Assembly: GCA_023213395.1 (NCBI GenBank)
Contig: CM041465.1
Span: 245,279,741-245,343,740, forward strand
Length of the DNA: 64,000 nt
From: Cycas panzhihuaensis
Lineage: Eukaryota > Cycadophyta
Direction: 5' to 3'
The stretch's first letter is position 1, and every line of letters starts with the position of its first letter. Below the pieces are notes generated by a model, which saw only the letters and a program-made list of their open reading frames with translations, was not told where the DNA came from and ran no database searches. Shown here piece by piece: positions 39,721 through 50,441 of this stretch. The translations under genes were made by a program, and so were the position numbers.

Positions 39721-40690
39721 AAGCCTTTAATATACTAATAAGTTATAAAGCATGCAGCTTGGAAAAATACCATGAACGAATAATACCAATCTCTTATCAA
39801 GAACGGTATGTGGAAGTTTGTTGATCTACCACTTAGAAGAAAGATAGTTCAAACAAATGGGTGTTCAAAAATAAGTACAAATTAGATGGTACCCTGGAAA
39901 AACATAAGATGGGGTTGGTAGCAAAAGGATTCATGCAAAAGGAAGGCATCAAATACACTAAAATCTTTGCTCCTATAACCAAGTAGCCTACAATTAGAAC
40001 TCTTATAGCCTTAACTGCTCAATAGGGTTAGAAAATCTACCAACTCAATGTTAAGACTGCATTTCTCAATGGGGACCTTAAAGAAGAAATTTACATGGCT
40101 CAACTAGAAGGATATGAGACTGTTGGTCAAGGGCATAAGGTTTATAGGCTCAAAAAGTCCTTGAACAGCCTAAAATAAACACTTCATGCTTAGTTTACCA
40201 AGATGTCTGAAAGAATGAGGCAACTTAGATATGAGGTTTGTGACTATCAAGATATTGATACAATAATATTCATCAAGCGCCAAAATGATAAAGTCACTTA
40301 CCTCTTAATTTTTAAGGATGATATGCTAATAATGGGGAATAGTAAATAAGTAATTAGCCAGTTGAAGAAGGACCTTGCTAAAACTTTTGAATTGTCTAAC
40401 CTTGGGTTGATGAAATATTATTTAGGAATTGAAGTAACTCAAATAAATAGCAAAATCTTTCTCTCCCAAGAAAAATATATCAATAGTCTTCTAATAAAGT
40501 TTTAGTTGGAAGATGCTCGACTAATGGCTACACCTATGGAACCTAATATTAAACTCTCACCCAATTGTGATATTAGGGAGGTAAATGCAACACTCTATAG
40601 GCAACTTGTAGGTAGTCTCATATATACTACCAACACAAGGCCAAACATTGCACACTCTATCAGTCTTCTTGTAAGATTCATAATAAATCC
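39721..40690 (+). pseudogene. Copia A2 reverse transcriptase
   Basis: Motifs NEEYQSL, TAFLNGDLKEEIYMAQLEGYE and LLIFKDDMLIMGN, the last being the catalytic box with Lys before the two Asp. Then LMKYYLGIEVTQ, and LEDARLMATPMEPN with GSLIYTTNTRPNIAHS. Several stops. Confidence 0.87.
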
Positions 40691-41222
40691 CAAGTAGAAT
40701 CACTAGTAAGTTGTAACACGAGTGTTGAGGTACATGAAGATGACCAACAAATATGGTATGTTATATGAACCTAATGCAAAATTTAAACTTTGTGTATACA
40801 TAGACTCAAACTTTGGCAGAGATAAAGACACGGGAAGATCTATGGTTGGGTACGTAACATTTCTTAGAACAACACTAATATCATGGAGATCTATATGGCA
40901 GAAGATAGTTGTAGACTCAACTGTCAAAGCTGAATATATTGCTACTTCTGAGATAAGCAAGGAGGTGATATAGCTTAGAAAATTATTGAATACATTAAAT
41001 GCCACTCAAACAAGTTCTACTAGCTTACATATAGATATTCAATCTATAATCCAAATGTCTAAAAATCCTGTATTTCACAATCGTACCAAATATATAAGTA
41101 CAAAAGTCTATAGGATTAGAGAACTAATTCATGATGGCATAATTCAATTGGAGTATTGCCCTATAATATATCAAGCGGTCAATATCTTCACCAAACCACT
41201 AAAGAGGATAAAGTTTGAATAG
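40691..41222 (+). pseudogene. Copia A2 RNase H
   Basis: VLRYMKMTNKYGMLYEPN, YIDSNFGRDKDTGRSMVGYV (first Asp kept, second Asp Asn), DSTVKAEYIATSEISKEVI (catalytic Glu), then HNRTKYISTKVYRIRELIHD and VNIFTKPLKRIKFE at the C-terminus. Confidence 0.88.
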
Positions 41223-41688
41223 TTTCAAAGGCAACTCAGCCTTAGGGCCTCCATCTCCAACAAATTAAAGGACGTGACAATAAGACCATCATACTATGTC
41301 TCATTCATGGAAATCCCTTGTAGGTACGAAAGGAAAAGAATAAGTCTTTGCTCTATCCCATTTATGAAAACCCCTTGTGGGTGTGAAAGGATAATGGTTA
41401 TATCATTTTAGAAAGTTAAAACCAATAAAAACCCGAAAGGGCATGGGGGATGACCAAATGGTATATGGAGACTCAATAGATTTTATCTACAAAATTCATT
41501 ATACTGATTAGCTATTTGACTTCATTTAAAGAGTTGGTTGAGTTAGGTTAGTAGATAAAAAAGTCTGTGGGTTTTCTTCCTCATGAGGGTTTCCCACAAA
41601 AGTGTCATAGTAGTTTACTTTGTAAGAGGCTCAAATGAAGACCTCATAGAATAGAATGGAATAAGATGAAATGACCTTTTGCCATTAT
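41223..41688 (+). other. Copia A2 3' untranslated region
   Basis: Non-coding; shared with copia E (25061-25530) and, inverted, with A3 (53468-53970). Confidence 0.6.
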
Positions 41689-41696
41689 GGGGGAGA
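41689..41696 (+). promoter_or_regulatory. Polypurine tract of copia A2
   Basis: GGGGGAGA one base before the 3' LTR. Confidence 0.8.
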
Positions 41697-41697
41697 T

Positions 41698-41995
41698 TGA
41701 AACGGGTTAATATCACAAGGTCATTACATTAGTTGATTATTTCTAAAAAGGATCTTGAGTGAACTATAAATTAGATCACTTAAGTAAAATGTACTTTCAT
41801 GTGCATTATGTGTAATTTCATTTCACTTAACTCTAATCCTCCCTATTTCAATATAAAAGTAAAAGCTCAATGAAGGAGGCTCATTCTTACCTCCCCATTT
41901 TATGAGAGCTACTCTCTTTCTTTCAAGTCTCTCTTACTCCCATGTTTGCCTTTATGTTTAGTACATGGAGATGAAGGATAGATCCACTCTTTATA
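41698..41995 (+). repeat. 3' LTR of copia A2 (298 bp)
   Basis: TGAAACGGGTTAATA...TTTATA, with the terminal CA changed to TA. Same length as the 5' LTR. Confidence 0.88.
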
Positions 41996-43950
41996 GTTCG
42001 TCCCTAACAATGGGACCTGATCAATTTTGTATACAATCAACATGACTAAAATGTTGCCACAACATGGAATATGTAATTTGTCATCTTAATGACATGCATC
42101 TGAGTCAAAATAGTGTGGGTAAATATATTATTAATGTGTGGTTTGGGTCAAGATTTGAAAATCATAGGTGTGTTAGTGCATGTGTCCTTCATTATATTAG
42201 GACTTGTAGATAAACTAAAATAATGTTTGTAGGGTTATTCCTAAGCTATGATTAGGGGCAAATTTCCTAAATTACATGTCCCTTTAATTATCATTTTAGG
42301 ATTTGCACTTAAACTGCAACTATGTTGATATAGATGTTATGAGAGTATAGTTAATAATATATTTCCCAAATCACGTAGTTTATTGGTGTTGCTTAATTCC
42401 TATGGTGAGCAATAGGTTACTTGAATGTGAGTGTTGATGATGGAGGGTAGAAGAACCCTTGTAGTATTAATCCATACTATTTTAGTAATCCTCTTTCACC
42501 AACATGGCATTGTATTCAATCTAGTAGTCAAACGTCTTTAATAGTTAGGCTAGATCTCAATAAACAATAATTCATAGTGGAGGAAAACATTATATAACCT
42601 AGCATATGCACATTATATGGATACCCATTTTATGAATCATTTACATATGGTTATATTCTCCTTTAGCCACTTTTTGTAATATCATATGCATAAACTTTTT
42701 TTTTTAATTGGTGAGGGTTTTGTAAATTTGGGCTTAGATTTGTACCTTTGATTTTAAATATCATGGTGCTTACACTATAAGATATCTAACCCAATATTGC
42801 AAACCATGGTTCTACAACATGTAGAAGATGAATTTCTAATTCATGATATACATCTCTACCAAGTAGTCTATTAGGCACATATGCTTGAATGAGATAACCT
42901 TTGGTACTAATGGGGTTAGCAACTTAAAATATTTATCATACCAAGACATGTATATTGGTCTTTTTGCCATGAACATAGTCTTCTGAAAGTTGAAAGTTGA
43001 GACAAATGCCTTTTGAAATGTACCCTAAATGAAATGATGTTTATGGTCTCCATAATGGCCATGATGAGTGATTTTGCCATATGTTGTATATACATGTATT
43101 AAAGAATTTTCTTAATTTTACTTTCAACACTTCTCAAACTAGGTACCCCAAGGTAATTCAACATATTATACTTAGTGTTCTATCAAAAAAAAAATGTTAC
43201 TATTATGTTAGTGCAAAGCATCAAAGCGAGACCATTTTTGTAGGTCTGTCAAATATAATAGGTAAATTGTTACACAAGCATTAGAAAAACCTTAGGATAT
43301 TGTAGCCTACGCTTATTAGATGTAGGGACTATGTAGCACTTTATTTTCAAATCTTTATTTTATTAAGAGATCGAAGATAGATCGTATTGACTTTTTAAAT
43401 CTTTAAGAATTCATTATTTAGCTCCATTCTATATGCAAGTCCATATAAGTGTTTCCCTTTTTCTTAGTGAGTTATTTCCCTTCATGGTAATGACTTACGA
43501 GATATGATATGTAAAGCATTTCTCAAACACATAGAGCAATTATAACATTCTTTAATTTCTATAATCTTCCTTTATACATGAGTGACTTTTTAAACCATAC
43601 ATTACTTGATATATAGTTAGATATTGCATAATGACCTGAGTAACAAATTTATCACCCTCATATTATAATGGCTAAAGAAGTAAACCTTGTAATAAATAGA
43701 TAATCATCAAGAAGGACATACAAACTCAAATAGAGAAAAACATATTAATTCAAAGGTATGTGAAAGATAGTTTCATTATTAAGGTTCCTTTATAAGTTGT
43801 AAATGTTTAAAATTTGATATTAACAAAGATACCAATTTGATTAGTATTGCATTCAGGTGACATTATTAACATGAGAGTAACTTATTTTAAATCTTATTTT
43901 GACTAAGAAATGTTGCCTTATGAGTGATCTCAGTTATGTGCTAGGCATAT
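41996..43950. other. Unassigned sequence, about 2 kb
   Basis: AT-rich, with no recognisable gene, LTR or repeat. Open frames are short (longest 67 codons, 43081-43284) and match nothing I recognise. A frame of some length occurs on the minus strand near 42780-43070, with no family motif. It may be the 5' end or leader of gypsy B, whose coding sequence becomes readable from about 43970. Confidence 0.35.
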
Positions 43951-43969
43951 TGATAGTCTTTTAGTAGAG

Positions 43970-44069
43970 TCTACATCGATCAATTCCCTACCCTAATAAT
44001 AATAAAGCTAGATTCATAGTTATTCATAAGTTTCACAAAATTTTAGAGGAAGCCAAATGTTTGTCTTTA
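43970..44069 (+). pseudogene. Gypsy B gag-like coding fragment, left of copia C
   Basis: Reads KARFIVIHKFHKILEEAK and CLSLE in one frame up to the copia C insertion. The same frame continues after C at 50898 (IKLANS, then YGLMTSSYRDIF). Frame continuity across the insertion is the evidence; the domain itself is not recognised. Confidence 0.5.
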
Positions 44070-44074
44070 GAAAT

Positions 44075-44525
44075 TGTTAGAAAAGCTAATGTTACTTTTT
44101 GATCACATGTCTAAATATAAATTTAAGTTATGTAAAGGTCTATTTTATAAAGTTAATGTTAATTATTATTTATTATGTAAAGGTTGTTGAAATGAGCAAC
44201 TGTCCATTTCAATGAACCTCTCATTGTTTAATTAGCCTCTCATAGATTATAGGAGTTGGTCTACAAATCTAGGAGGCTATCATAAGCATGTTTGAAGGAT
44301 GGTTTCATATTTAGTTAGTACATAGGTATTCTTGGTTAGGTCTATTTCTGAAATCTATGTAAAGGATTTCAGTCAATAAACTCATTCTTTCAAGAGTTGG
44401 TTTTTCTTCCCCAGAAGGGGTTTTCCACCTGCTAAATATGTGTACGTGTGCAATGTCAATTTCTTCCTGTGAATGCTTAATTATTTGATCATGTTGATAT
44501 TGTACATGATACCCTTTCTTCAACA
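44075..44525 (+). repeat. 5' LTR of copia C (451 bp)
   Basis: TGTTAGAAAAGC...CTTCAACA. It abuts the primer-binding site with no spacer. No strong TATA box was identified by eye. Confidence 0.93.
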
Positions 44526-44537
44526 TGGTATCAGAGC
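44526..44537 (+). promoter_or_regulatory. Primer-binding site of copia C
   Basis: TGGTATCAGAGC, perfect. On the minus strand it reads GCTCTGATACCA, which also forms the end of the captured hydrolase fragment (ALI). Confidence 0.92.
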
Positions 44538-44738
44538 AAAAACCTTATTGGGATTATTTTTAGCAAGTGTTGCTCCAACTGCTCCTCCTAAAGACAATTA
44601 TTTGTGATGTATCAATCTCAGTCCTCTGGAGAAGATACATTAATGCTGCCTGGGCATCATTTATAAAACCATGCTAAGATGCATTTTTTTTGGAAGAATA
44701 GTATCGTCGGATCTCTGCAGTTGGGAAGGAGCTTGATT
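44528..44738 (-). pseudogene. Captured WAV2/Bem46-like alpha/beta hydrolase fragment
   Basis: Read on the minus strand, antisense to copia C. From 44738 it gives IKLLPNCRDPTILFFQ; after a gap of about 40 residues relative to the family (a junction near 44680) it gives GFINDAQAALMYLLQRTEID, TSQIIVF and GGAVGATLAKNNPNKV. These are hallmarks of plant Bem46/ABHD13-like proteins (WAV2 in Arabidopsis), including the region around the nucleophile elbow. The GRSL nucleophile segment itself is deleted (about 11 nt) and the frame shifts. The fragment ends on the primer-binding site. Motifs are recalled family knowledge, not a database search. Confidence 0.72.
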
Positions 44739-44810
44739 GTTCGTTTATCACCATAATAGTTTGTATCAATGCACATTCATGTACTCTCATTGTCAAATAT
44801 GACCGCTCTA
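44739..44810 (-). pseudogene. Possible second SDR piece
   Basis: On the minus strand: MCIDTNYYGDKRTI, which resembles the TNYYGxK segment of plant menthol-dehydrogenase-like short-chain reductases. In those proteins this segment precedes, rather than follows, the region found at 44906-45259. If real, the captured sequence is rearranged or comes from two SDR transcripts. Short, so tentative. Confidence 0.4.
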
Positions 44811-45259
44811 TCAGACTTCAAACTCAAGAGTATCGCCTTTGGTCACTGAAAGATCTCTAGTGTTGAAGGTCATATATGTCCTCACATAACCAGGATGAAC
44901 GCAATTCACACGCCCTCTCTCTCCACTTCAGCAGCCAATAGGCGCCTGTATGCGTTCAACGCAATTTTGGATATTTTGTATCCACTGAACACGGCTGGCC
45001 ATCCTTTCTCCTCCAGATTTGTTGTATTTATCTTCACGTCTTCTAACAAGTAGTTTAACATGGAATATATAAACTCCTCATTCATGTTGCTCACATCTAA
45101 TAGCCGCGTCCTCAACATTTGATTGGGGAGCATCGCCAATAGTCCAAATGTGGATGACACATTCACAATGCGCGGTCGAACAGAGGAGGCCTTAAGTAAT
45201 GGCAAATAACGGCTCGTAGTGGCAAGGAAGACATTGTAAACAACTTTACTCATGGTCAT
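44811..45259 (-). pseudogene. Captured short-chain dehydrogenase/reductase (SDR) fragment
   Basis: Minus strand, antisense to copia C. From 45259 a 117-residue open frame gives [18 protein letters not shown] (strand with the conserved Ser), LPNQMLRTRLLDVSNMNEEF, and GWPAVFSGYKISKIALNAY. The last holds the catalytic YxxxK motif, Y-K-I-S-K. A frameshift at about 44906 leads to VNCVHPGYVRTYMTFNTRDL and a stop at 44811. Spacing and motifs fit plant neomenthol dehydrogenase/salutaridine-reductase-like SDRs. The Rossmann N-terminus is absent. No intron is visible within the aligned part, which suggests capture of a spliced transcript. Confidence 0.82.
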
Positions 45260-46260
45260 TACACCATTGGAAAAGAGATAGTGGATCTCTGCCTAGATCG
45301 CCCATGGTTATCAACGAACTTAGAACCAGGAACCTGGAAGAGAGATCTAGTTCGTTGACACCGCCACCATGAAGATAACGAACAGGTAGGGTTTTTGAAA
45401 CCCTAAATTAAATTTGATCAAAAAATTTTTTGCTTTGTTTAATAGTTAATTTGGGTCTGCGTCACCCCACTTACCCCCTCTTTTTATTTATATATATATA
45501 AATATATATATTTTAAATCAAACTTAGTTAACCTTAGGGTAATTATGTAATTAATTAAAACACACTTTTCTAAAGTGTCTTCTCCCCCTATTTATTATTA
45601 ATACTAATACATCCCCTTCCTTAATCAATTTATTTTTTAAACATTAATACATTATAATAAATCAATTCTATATTCAATTATTTATGTCTTTAATTTATTT
45701 CATTTAACCATAACTTTATTTAAGTTTCTTTTAAAAGATAATTAAAGGGTGAGCATCACTGTAAAAATTAGTCTAAATTACCCTCTTCACCACTCTTAAT
45801 AAAATCATTAATCATATAATTGATTATAAGGTGTTTTTCAGAGCATTTTTACTCACCAAATCAACAAATAAACTCCTTCGTTTATAGTTTGTAATTAATC
45901 AAGTTTTTTTTAAAAAACCTCTTTAACACACTTATTTACCTTAATCATTCTTTTCAAAACATTAAGCTATATTAACAACAAGGGAATTTTATCATTAATT
46001 TTCTTTCTTTCTTGTTTTAAAGGGGATGATATTTACTCAAATTATCTAAATTAATAGCAATGACTCTAAGTACTTTTTCATGTCTTTGCCACAAATATTC
46101 AATTAAACATCTTTATTAATCATTAATGGAAATTTAAAGGATACCTTTAATGTTCAATGGTTATCAATGAGTTTTGTGACTTATTAGTTCACCTACAGTC
46201 AAACTCGTCAAACCTCTTTCAAGAGGATCTCTAAACTTGTCTAAACCTCTTGTATCCATA
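45260..46260 (+). other. Copia C leader downstream of the captured fragments
   Basis: Non-coding and very AT-rich. A strong nested inverted repeat lies at 45311-45358: 10-bp arms TCAACGAACT/AGTTCGTTGA enclosing CCAGG-AA-CCTGG. No other feature recognised. Confidence 0.65.
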
Positions 46261-47160
46261 ATGGCGCTCATGCCAAGTGCAATCCCCTATATACCAATTC
46301 CAGTTTTAAACGACTCAAATTATGCCGACTGGAAGAATCGAATATCCCATCATCTTAAACAACAAAAGATATGGTGATATGTTACAAGTGAATTTACAAA
46401 ACTAAAAGACGAAAAATTAGAAAGTTATATGGTTTATCTAATAAACTATGATGTAGCCCTAGGCACCATCCTATCGACTCTTTCACCAGACATTAGTCAA
46501 GACTTATCGACATGACGATCTTGAAGCCGTCTGGAAAACCCTTAAGGAGAAATATGATAAGGTCGATGCGCAACAATTAGTTGTTCTATAATAACAATTA
46601 TATGACCTCAAGTATGATGACTTTTCTAAAGTCGAAGATTTCTTATCCAAAATTCAACTTATCAACAAAGAACTAGGGAATTGTATTAAATCTACAATAA
46701 ACAAACTTTTGGTTAGCAATAAACAAACTTCCAAAGCATTTTAATCTCTTTAAGACTACTAGATAGCAAGTTGATAATCCACCAATAAGCTTCAATCAAT
46801 TGACAAATCAACTTATAGAACACCAAAAAATATTAATTCAAAATGGAAAATTAAAGGATCCTTCTCAAGCTTTCTTTTCAAAATCAAAACTTCGGCATAA
46901 AACTAAATATCAAAATAATTACAATAGTAGTCCTAAGTTTCAGAAACCTCATAGAGGTCCACCATCTACTTCTCAAAATAATACTAAGTATTCTAGACGA
47001 CCAAGATAACAGAATACCTCTAAACAGTTCGTTCCAAATTGGAACACTATAAATCCTTCACAGAATATCAGTTGTGCTTATTGCCACAAAAAAGGCCATA
47101 CCATTAATGTCTGTAGAAATAGAATGGCTTCAGAAGCTTGGAAAGCTTCTAAGGGAATTC
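46261..47160 (+). pseudogene. Copia C gag
   Basis: Starts MALMPSAIPYIPIPVLNDSN, with YADWKNRISHHLKQQKIW (DUF4219/UBN2-type start). Then DLEAVWKTLKEKYDKVDAQQ and KVEDFLSKIQLINKELG. A zinc knuckle of correct spacing, CAYCHKKGHTINVC, is intact at 47073-47114. A frameshift near 46510 and stops at Gln/Trp positions break the gene. Confidence 0.88.
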
Positions 47161-47800
47161 AAACCTAACCACAATCAAATAATTGTTCTTTAACTACTTC
47201 TACCTCTACCTTCGTTGCTCCATCTAGTATATCACTGTAATGGATTCTTGACTCTGGTGCCTCCCATCACATGACAGGATATCAGGAGAATTTAACCACT
47301 TATCAATCCAATACTAACTCTGAAAAAGATATTTCTTTTGGACGTGGATCTCAACTCAAAGTGAAAGAATCAGGTGATGTCACTCTGAAAAATGGTTTAA
47401 TCAAGGACGTATTCTATGTACCTGGTTTGTTACCAAATCTTCTTTCTATTTACCAAATCTACTAGAAAGACCTTGTTGTCAAATTCTTGAAAGATAAATT
47501 TATTATCAAAGAACTATTAAACAAATTCAAATATATTGCCTCTAGACCTGCTGATCATAAAATAGGTCTCTATAGCTTAATCAGTTTACAAAATATAAAA
47601 ACAAAGTCTTTTAGTGCCTTTATAGCCAAATCTGACCCATTCAGTAAATTATGGCATACACAGTTTGGCCATACTAGCTATGGCAAACTTCACTATCTAA
47701 AAAGACATGATATGGTTCATAGTCTTCCACCCCTAAATAATGTATATGGTGTCTGTGAAGCCTGCGTAACAAGTAAACAACACATGTATCCCTTTCTACA
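47161..47800 (+). pseudogene. Copia C protease and GAG-pre-integrase
   Basis: Intact protease active site WILDSGASHHMTG (47242-47275), then DVFYVPGLLPNLLS. The GAG-pre-integrase domain shows LWHTQFGHTSYGKL and CEACVTSKQHMYPF, zinc ligands present. A stop lies just before the active site and another near 47460. Confidence 0.9.
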
Positions 47801-48560
47801 TCAGACTCAATTCAGAGCGAAAGTTCCACTTGAACTTGTTCACTCTGATATATGTGGACTATTCCATGTAACTTCATACTCTGACAATCATTATTTCATC
47901 ACCTTTAGTGATGATTTTTCAAAAAAATGTTGGGTATACACACTCAAGACTCTTAATCAAGTATTTAATATCTTCATTAAATTCAAAACACTTGTCAAAA
48001 TTTAATCAAACTCAAAAATTAAAATTTTTAAATCTGACAATGCTAAAGAATACTTAAGTAGCAAATTTATTTCCTTTTGCAAAAAACACGGAATTCAATT
48101 TCAGCATTCTATTGCTTACACTCCATAATAAAATGGTGTTACTGATCGTAAAAACTATACTCTAGTCTAAATGATTCAATGCATGCTACATGTAAAGAAT
48201 CTTGATCTAAAGTTATGGGCATAAGTAATTGTTTGCTCTAACTATCTCCTAAATCGTCTACCTAGTAAGACCTTAAAAAATGTTACACCAGAATAAAAAT
48301 GGTCTGGTTGTAAACCTTTAGTTAAACATCTTAGAATATTTGGAAGTATTGCGTGGGGATATGTTCCCAAAGAAAAACGCAAGAAACTAGATCCTAACAG
48401 TCAAAAATGCATCTTCGTTGGATATAGCGAAGAAAGCAAAGCATATAGGGTTCTAGATCCAATCACGCATAAGATCTTGATCTTACGTTATGTAATATTT
48501 GATGAAGAATGATCTATATTAAATTCTACTTATGTAGAACTCCCAATTGAGAATTTGTTA
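47801..48560 (+). pseudogene. Copia C integrase
   Basis: VHSDICGLFH (first Asp), FSDDFSKKCWVYTL, then KSDNAKEYLSSKF (second Asp). TP is followed by two consecutive stops in place of the two glutamines, then NGVTDRKN, where Asp stands for the usual catalytic Glu region residue. C-terminal LRIFGSIAWGYVP and CIFVGYSEESKAYRV. Confidence 0.9.
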
Positions 48561-48890
48561 ACCAACACTTATTTAGTTGACCCCTTAGAAAAATAAGCTG
48601 ACCCTGAAGCGATAGAATCCTTATCCACACAAATCCAAAACTGGACTTTATCTAAACCAACCACAATAGATCCTTCCTCTCAATATAGGTCTTTAGATCA
48701 ACCTATTACTAAAGAAACTGTCACAAACAAATAGCCTGTATGGGTACAGAAAACTCTGATGTAGTTAATCCTTCAGATTCCAGGAGAACACGCTCTCAAA
48801 AATTACAAACTAACTATGCACTAAGGGCCAAAATAATGGCTAGTGATAATCCTAAAATATTTAAACAAGCAAGTAATAATCCCATATGGC
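48561..48890 (+). pseudogene. Copia C integrase-RT linker
   Basis: Acidic and Ser/Thr/Pro-rich linker with a frameshift near 48760 and several stops. Confidence 0.65.
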
Positions 48891-49672
48891 AATAAGCCAT
48901 GTAAGTTGAAATAGATGCTTTAAAAAAGAATTCAACTTGGAATCTTGTTACTTTACTACCATGAAAGAATTTAGTTAATTGTAAATGGGTTTATCAAACT
49001 AAATTTAATTCATCAGGAGCTGCTAAAAAATACAAAGCTCGCTTAGTTGTAAAAGGTTTCTCACAAATTGATGGTATTGATTATAATGAAACCTTTGCAC
49101 CTATTGTAAAAATGAATACTATTAAAATTATTATTTCTCTAGCAGCCAAATTTGGTTGGGAGATCTATCAAATGGATATTAAGAGCACTTTTTTAAATGG
49201 TGATCTCAAAGAAGAAATATACATGACTCAACCTCCTGGCTTTATTGACAATCTTAACTTAGTATGTAAACTAAAGAAATCAATCTATGGATTAAAACAA
49301 GCTCCTCGAGCTTGGTATACAAAAGTAGATGATTATCTTACTCAAAATGGATACATTAGATGTATCAGTGATCCAAATCTCTATTTTAAACGTGAAGAAA
49401 AGAATATTACCATATTAATTCTATATGTTGATGATATCATCATCACAGGATCTTCAAACAATAACATTCATTAACTAAAAATAACCTTGATGAATAAATT
49501 TAAAATGACTGATCTAGGTCTTCTGTATTATTTCCTTGGATTACAAATTTACCAATATGATTCAAAAATAACTATATCTCAACCAAAATACATTGTAGAC
49601 TTAATCAAAATATTTAACATAGAAAATGCTAAACCTACTTCTAATCCCTTACAATTAGGAGTTATCTACTAA
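48891..49672 (+). pseudogene. Copia C reverse transcriptase
   Basis: NCKWVYQTKFNSSG, KYKARLVVKGFSQIDGIDYN, then an open frame of 120 residues (49112-49474) with QMDIKSTFLNGDLKEEIYM, LKKSIYGLKQAPRAWY and the intact catalytic box LYVDDIIITG. Then LGLLYYFLGLQIYQ. This is the best conserved RT of the window; stops lie just outside the palm. Confidence 0.92.
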
Positions 49673-50431
49673 TTATTTTATACCACTTTGTGATCCAACA
49701 TTATATAGGCAGCTTATTGGCAATCTAATTTATCTAACACATACTCGACCTGATATATCCTATGATGTTCCTCTATGTTCACGATATATGCAAAAACCAC
49801 ATGAATCACACTAGAAAGTTGTTAAATGTATTCTTCGATATCTTCAAAATATTATTTTTTATGGCCTAACTTATAATTCTTACCATAATCCTCTAACTTT
49901 AACAAGGTATACTAATTCAGATTACGCAGGTGACTCAAATGACCATAAGTCAACAATAGGTTATGTCTTTTTTCTAGATTCCCCACCTATTACATGGTCT
50001 AGTAAAAACATACAGGTTCTAACTTTATCAACAACCGAAGTTGAATATCAAGCACTCGTTAAGGCAAGCAAAGAAACACTCTGGTTCAAATCTCTCTTAA
50101 ATGAAATTGGTATGTTTCTTAACTCTTCTATAGAAATTAAAGTTGATAATCAAGGTGTTATAGCTATTGCTACTAATCCAGTTGCTCATTCTAGAACTAA
50201 ACACATAGAATTGCATTAACATTCTATTTATAAACTTGTTACTGATAATATTATTCATTTGTCTTATTATCCTATAGATGTACAGGTTACTGATATCCTT
50301 ACCAAGTTATTGACTGAACTCAAGTTTCTAAACGTGCATGATTTACTAAAGATAAAAGAACTTTCCATCAAAGGGAGATCAACATGATAAAGACTTTTCT
50401 TTATCTTCTTCATTGTACAAAAAGTTAACAT
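49673..50431 (+). pseudogene. Copia C RNase H and 3' end of pol
   Basis: YTNSDYAGDSNDHKSTIGYV (catalytic Asp), STTEVEYQALVKASKETLWF (catalytic Glu), VDNQGVIAIATNPVAHSRTK and HIELH followed by a stop, then ILTKLLTELKF. A frameshift is present at 49675-49900. Confidence 0.88.
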
Positions 50432-50441
50432 TAAAGGGGGA
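50432..50441 (+). promoter_or_regulatory. Polypurine tract of copia C
   Basis: TAAAGGGGGA directly before the 3' LTR. Confidence 0.88.

Larger units (their letters stand above)
34318..41995 (+). mobile_element. Ty1/copia element A2, full length, plus strand
   Basis: Two 298-bp LTRs, primer site, 2.1-kb leader, gag, protease, integrase, RT, RNase H and polypurine tract. The flanking 5-mers GCTTG and GTTCG differ by two transitions and would both derive from GCTCG, so they are a probable decayed target duplication. All genes carry many stops, mostly at Gln and Trp codons. Confidence 0.9.
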
